A stretch of DNA of 64,000 nt from Chitinophaga sp. YR627 (GTDB lineage Bacteria; Bacteroidota; Bacteroidia; Chitinophagales; Chitinophagaceae). The stretch covers positions 1 through 64,000 of the forward strand of contig NZ_FOUX01000006.1 in assembly GCF_900114995.1 (NCBI RefSeq), in the 5' to 3' direction. The notes under the pieces were generated by a model. That model searched no databases. It was not told where the DNA came from and was given only the letters and a program-made list of their open reading frames with translations. A program made the position numbers and the translations under genes. This document shows, in pieces, positions 60,716 through 64,000 of the stretch; position 1 is the stretch's first letter; each line of letters begins with the position of its first letter.

Positions 60716-62380
60716 ATGACGGGATTGAAAAGAAAAGTCCTGAAAGTTCATCCGCAGGATAATGTAGTAGTAGCACTGACAGATCTGAAAAAAGGAGAAA
60801 GCGTGCAGGAAAACGGGCAGGTATATACATTGACAGAAGATGTACCGGCAAAGCACAAATTTACAGAAACCGTATTACAGCCAGGTGATGCGATCACCAT
60901 GTATGGCGTACTGGTAGGCAGAGCAAAAGAAACACTGGCAGCAGGTGCGAAGATAGCAGTAGGTAATGTACAACATGCATCCAGTGATTTTCAACTGGCA
61001 GCTACGCGGAAAACAGCCTGGCATATACCGGATATTTCCAAATGGCAGGACCGCACCTTTATGGGGTATCATAGAGCAGATGGAAGCGTGGGTACCGGTA
61101 ACTACTGGCTGGTGATCCCAATGGTGTTTTGTGAGAACAGGAACGTGGAAGTATTAAGGGAGACATTAGTCGAAGAATTAGGTTATGGCCGTCCGAAGAA
61201 ATACGCCGCCTTTGCGCGCCAACTGGTGCAGCAATACCAGCAGGGTGCGGATGCTGCCGCTATACTTGAAACGGTATATACAGAAGACAACACAGCAGAT
61301 GGTCAGCAACGCCTCTTTGAAAATGTGGATGGTATTAAGTTCCTGACGCATGAAGGTGGTTGTGGTGGTATCCGTCAGGATGCACAGACCCTGTGTGGTC
61401 TGCTGGCAGGTTATATCACACATGCGAACGTCGCAGGTGCAACAGTACTGAGCCTGGGATGCCAGAATGCACAGATCACCATGCTGGAAGAAGAGATCCG
61501 TAAACGTTCCCCTCAGTTCAGTAAACCGCTGTTTATACTCGATCAGCAGCAGACAGGGACAGAGCAGGCTTTGATCACTGCGGCGGTAAGGCAGACGATG
61601 GCGGGACTGATTGAAGCCAATAAGATTACCCGTACACCTGCTCCGTTATCAAAACTATGTATAGGACTGGAATGTGGTGGTTCTGACGGATTCTCCGGTA
61701 TCTCAGCAAATCCTGCTATCGGTTATACTTCCGATCTGCTGGTTGCACTGGGTGGTTCGGTTATTTTATCTGAGTTTCCTGAGTTGTGCGGCGTCGAACA
61801 GGAAATGAGTGATCGTTGTGTGGATACAACAGATGCATTACGTTTTATAGACCTGATGCGCACGTATCAACGTCGCGCAGAAGAAGCAGGTTCCGGTTTT
61901 GATATGAATCCTTCTCCAGGTAATATCAAAGACGGATTGATTACTGATGCTATCAAATCGGCCGGTGCAGCAAAAAAAGGAGGTACCTCTCCGGTAGCTG
62001 CTGTATTAGACTATCCGCAGAAGGTGAGTCTGCCGGGGTTGAACCTGCTTTGTACACCAGGCAATGATGTTGAATCTACCACAGCAGAAGTAGGGGCGGG
62101 AGCCACTATCGTATTATTCACCACCGGACTGGGTACGCCTACCGGTAATCCCGTAACACCTGTTATAAAACTGTCCAGCAATACAAAACTTTATCAGCGT
62201 ATGCCGGATATTATCGATATCAATACAGGCACTATTATCGATGGAGAAGAGTCTATCCCGGAGGCGGGAGAACGCATCCTGAACTATGTCATTGATGTGG
62301 CCAGTGGAATTACAAAAGCCAGATCCGTCATCAACGGACAGGATGATTTTATTCCCTGGAAAAGAGGTGTGTCACTGTAA
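60716..62380 (+). CDS. uxaA: Altronate dehydratase
   Basis: A 554-aa cytoplasmic enzyme; E. coli UxaA is about 495 aa, so this one is somewhat longer. N-terminal SAF domain (1-95, HPQDNVVVALTDLKKGESV, HKFTETVLQPGDAITMYGVLVGRA) and a catalytic domain with GYHRADGSVGTGNYWLVIPMVFCENRN, LTHEGGCGGIRQDAQTLC, VLSLGCQNAQ, GLECGGSDGFSGISANPAIGYTSDLL and FTTGLGTPTGNPVTPVIKLSSNT. It converts D-altronate to 2-keto-3-deoxygluconate using Fe2+ or Mn2+. Between uxaB and uxaC. Confidence 0.95.
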   Translation: MTGLKRKVLKVHPQDNVVVALTDLKKGESVQENGQVYTLTEDVPAKHKFTETVLQPGDAITMYGVLVGRAKETLAAGAKIAVGNVQHASSDFQLAATRKTAWHIPDISKWQDRTFMGYHRADGSVGTGNYWLVIPMVFCENRNVEVLRETLVEELGYGRPKKYAAFARQLVQQYQQGADAAAILETVYTEDNTADGQQRLFENVDGIKFLTHEGGCGGIRQDAQTLCGLLAGYITHANVAGATVLSLGCQNAQITMLEEEIRKRSPQFSKPLFILDQQQTGTEQALITAAVRQTMAGLIEANKITRTPAPLSKLCIGLECGGSDGFSGISANPAIGYTSDLLVALGGSVILSEFPELCGVEQEMSDRCVDTTDALRFIDLMRTYQRRAEEAGSGFDMNPSPGNIKDGLITDAIKSAGAAKKGGTSPVAAVLDYPQKVSLPGLNLLCTPGNDVESTTAEVGAGATIVLFTTGLGTPTGNPVTPVIKLSSNTKLYQRMPDIIDINTGTIIDGEESIPEAGERILNYVIDVASGITKARSVINGQDDFIPWKRGVSL

Positions 62381-62409
62381 TCTACTAACCATTAATTAAA
62401 CTGTCTACA

Positions 62410-63843
62410 ATGAAGAAGTTCCTGGATGAACATTTTCTCCTGACTAACAATACCGCAAAACGCCTTTATCACGACTATGCAAAGGAGATGCCTGTGATCG
62501 ATTATCATTGTCATCTTCCGCCGGCGCAGATAGCGGCAGATGCCACTTTTGGTACGCTTACACAGGCATGGTTGTATGGGGATCATTATAAATGGAGGGC
62601 GATGCGTACGAACGGGGTGCATGAGAGTTACTGCACCGGTAATAAAACTGACTGGGAGAAGTTTGAGAAGTGGGCCGCTACCGTGCCATATACCCTGCGT
62701 AATCCGCTGTATCACTGGACGCATCTGGAGTTACAGCGTTATTTTGATATACATGATATTTTAAGTCCGGCGACAGCTTCGGATATCTATTACAATGCCG
62801 GCGCGCAGCTGGAAACATCCGCGTTCAGCACCCGTAATCTGCTGCGTAAAATGAATGTAGCCCTGGTGTGTACGACAGATGATCCGGCAGATACACTGGA
62901 GCATCATCAGCAGTTGCGCCAGGATGGTTTTGAAATACCTATTCTGCCTGCATTTCGTCCCGATCAGGCGATGAATGTGGATGATCCGGAGAAATATAAT
63001 GCTTATCTGGCAAGACTGGAAGAAGCGGCAGGTATTACGATCGATACGTATGCCGATCTGCTGGAGGCATTAAAGAACAGACATGACTTCTTTGCTTCGC
63101 AGGGTTGTTCAGTTTCTGATCATGGTATTGAGGAGATCTATGCAGAAGATTTTCTGGAAAAAGATATCAATTCCATCTTCCTGAAAGTAAGGAGTGGTCA
63201 GCGATTAAGTTTGCCGGAAGCCCGTCAGATCAAATCTGCCTTGTTGTTACAACTGGCGGAATGGGACTGGGAGAAGGGGTGGGTACAGCAGTATCACCTG
63301 GGTGCTTTGCGGAATAATAATTCGCGTATGATGCGTATACTGGGACCAGATACCGGATGGGATTCTATCGGTGATTTCTCTCAGGCGAGGGCACTGGCGA
63401 AATTTCTGGACAGACTGGATAGTCAGGATAAATTAGCGAAGACGATATTGTATAATCTGAATCCGGCGGATAATGAACTGCTGGCTACTATGATCGGTAA
63501 TTTCAATGATGGATCTGTAGCTGGTAAGGTGCAGTTTGGTTCTGCATGGTGGTTCCTTGATCAGAAAGATGGTATGATCAAACAGATCAATGCATTGTCC
63601 AATATGGGATTACTGAGCCGGTTTGTGGGCATGCTGACCGATTCCCGCAGCTTTTTATCTTATCCGCGTCATGAGTATTTCCGGAGGATCGTATGTGAGT
63701 TGTTTGGGCAGGAAGTAGAAAACGGAGAGCTACCCAATGATGTGGAGTGGATCGGTAAGGTGGTAAAAGACGTCTGCTATTACAATGCGCAGCAGTATTT
63801 CAACTGGAAGGAACTGGCTGTGGAGGCGGGTGTAAGCAGATGA
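62410..63843 (+). CDS. uxaC: Glucuronate/galacturonate isomerase
   Basis: A 477-aa cytoplasmic enzyme of the amidohydrolase superfamily (E. coli UxaC about 470 aa). MPVIDYHCHLPPAQIA (metal-binding H-x-H), DHYKWRAMRTNGV, YHWTHLELQRYFDI, VALVCTTDDPADTLEHH, ILPAFRPDQAM, VSDHGIE, GRKxR-like substrate loops and MLTDSRSFLSYPRHEYFRR are diagnostic. It isomerises galacturonate to tagaturonate and glucuronate to fructuronate, so it is the first step though last in the gene order. A hairpin follows. Confidence 0.96.
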   Translation: MKKFLDEHFLLTNNTAKRLYHDYAKEMPVIDYHCHLPPAQIAADATFGTLTQAWLYGDHYKWRAMRTNGVHESYCTGNKTDWEKFEKWAATVPYTLRNPLYHWTHLELQRYFDIHDILSPATASDIYYNAGAQLETSAFSTRNLLRKMNVALVCTTDDPADTLEHHQQLRQDGFEIPILPAFRPDQAMNVDDPEKYNAYLARLEEAAGITIDTYADLLEALKNRHDFFASQGCSVSDHGIEEIYAEDFLEKDINSIFLKVRSGQRLSLPEARQIKSALLLQLAEWDWEKGWVQQYHLGALRNNNSRMMRILGPDTGWDSIGDFSQARALAKFLDRLDSQDKLAKTILYNLNPADNELLATMIGNFNDGSVAGKVQFGSAWWFLDQKDGMIKQINALSNMGLLSRFVGMLTDSRSFLSYPRHEYFRRIVCELFGQEVENGELPNDVEWIGKVVKDVCYYNAQQYFNWKELAVEAGVSR

Positions 63844-63847
63844 AAAA

Positions 63848-63867
63848 AGCCGCTTTAAATAGCGGCT
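63848..63867 (+). terminator. Hairpin after uxaC
   Basis: AGCCGCT (63848-63854) and AGCGGCT (63861-63867) pair perfectly with a 6-base loop; no clear T-run. It starts just after the uxaC stop and preceding A-run, and could be bidirectional. Confidence 0.55.
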
Positions 63868-63887
63868 GTCATTATAATCCTCAGGTC

Positions 63888-63995
63888 AGTATAAAATAGG
63901 CTTTATCTGTTGGTATTCGCTAAAGCTGTTTTATTGGAAATCCTATCTGTTTGCGTCTTAAAAATTATGTGGCAACAGATGGCCTATTTTATACT
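63888..63995. repeat. Long inverted repeat at the right edge
   Basis: AGTATAAAATAGGC (63888-63901) is repeated in inverted form as GCCTATTTTATACT (63982-63995), and ATCTGTTG (63905-63912) as CAACAGAT (63973-63980), so the arms pair over 22 bp with a small asymmetric bulge, enclosing 60 bases. No gene lies within. It may be a structured RNA, a terminator-like element or a small mobile element end; the window stops here. Confidence 0.65.
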
Positions 63996-64000
63996 TCCGG

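Noticed and set aside
1..64000. CRISPR arrays, tRNA, rRNA, insertion sequences, prophage
   Set aside because: No regular spacer repeats, no tRNA clover-leaf, no transposase or integrase reading frame was found in the intergenic regions.

Overview
The window reads as chromosomal DNA of a free-living, glycan-degrading Bacteroidota, most like Chitinophaga or a relative in the Chitinophagaceae. The grounds are three SusC/SusD outer-membrane pairs, a one-protein hybrid two-component system, an ECF sigma/FecR pair, many Bacteroidota-type lipoproteins, weak Shine-Dalgarno signals, and promoters that fit TTTG-N19-21-TANNTTTG. The genus is inferred; no rRNA or tRNA gene was seen.

Layout. 1-3231: small genes (an unknown 60-aa protein, a HAD-like protein, a VOC/PhnB-like protein, a beta-propeller-like protein, a SUKH/SMI1 protein). 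3242-11138: a 1359-aa hybrid two-component regulator divergent from a GH95 alpha-L-fucosidase and an ATP-grasp enzyme. 11207-19238: housekeeping and accessory genes, including an MFS exporter with its MarR regulator, a LytTR membrane regulator, an alpha/beta hydrolase, a bacilliredoxin, and a coupled nucleotidyltransferase-phosphoesterase pair. 19781-24753: SusC/SusD pair 1, with no hydrolase beside it. 24809-32488: a histidine kinase-like protein lacking its ATPase domain, a tandem universal stress protein, YjbQ, an M1 aminopeptidase, a lactonase, a degenerate beta-lactamase-fold protein and a metallo-hydrolase.

32550-40768 is an alpha-mannan-type utilisation locus: ECF sigma, FecR, SusC with an STN signalling domain, SusD, and a GH76 endo-alpha-1,6-mannanase lipoprotein. 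A large nested palindrome lies between sigma and anti-sigma. 40896-46060: an AraC/quinone-oxidoreductase pair, a small AT-rich island with two coupled unknown genes, a GlxA-type regulator and a GAPDH.

46063-63843 is a pectin/galacturonate locus: LacI regulator, GH43, SusC/SusD pair 3, a CE12-GH28 fusion (deacetylation plus polygalacturonan cleavage), GH105 (unsaturated uronyl hydrolase), then uxaB, uxaA and uxaC. These would carry uronic acid from outer-membrane capture to 2-keto-3-deoxygluconate; kdgK, kdgA and an inner-membrane transporter are not in view. A perfect LacI-type palindrome precedes susC3. Inserted in this locus, on the opposite strand, is a 410-aa protein whose N-terminal repeats resemble those of Bacteroidota contractile-injection/polymorphic-toxin cargo and whose C-terminal domain I do not recognise; this is the best candidate for something undescribed.

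The loci use four different control styles (hybrid two-component, ECF/FecR surface signalling, LacI, and unknown for pair 1). Most convergent or terminal gene ends carry strong hairpins.
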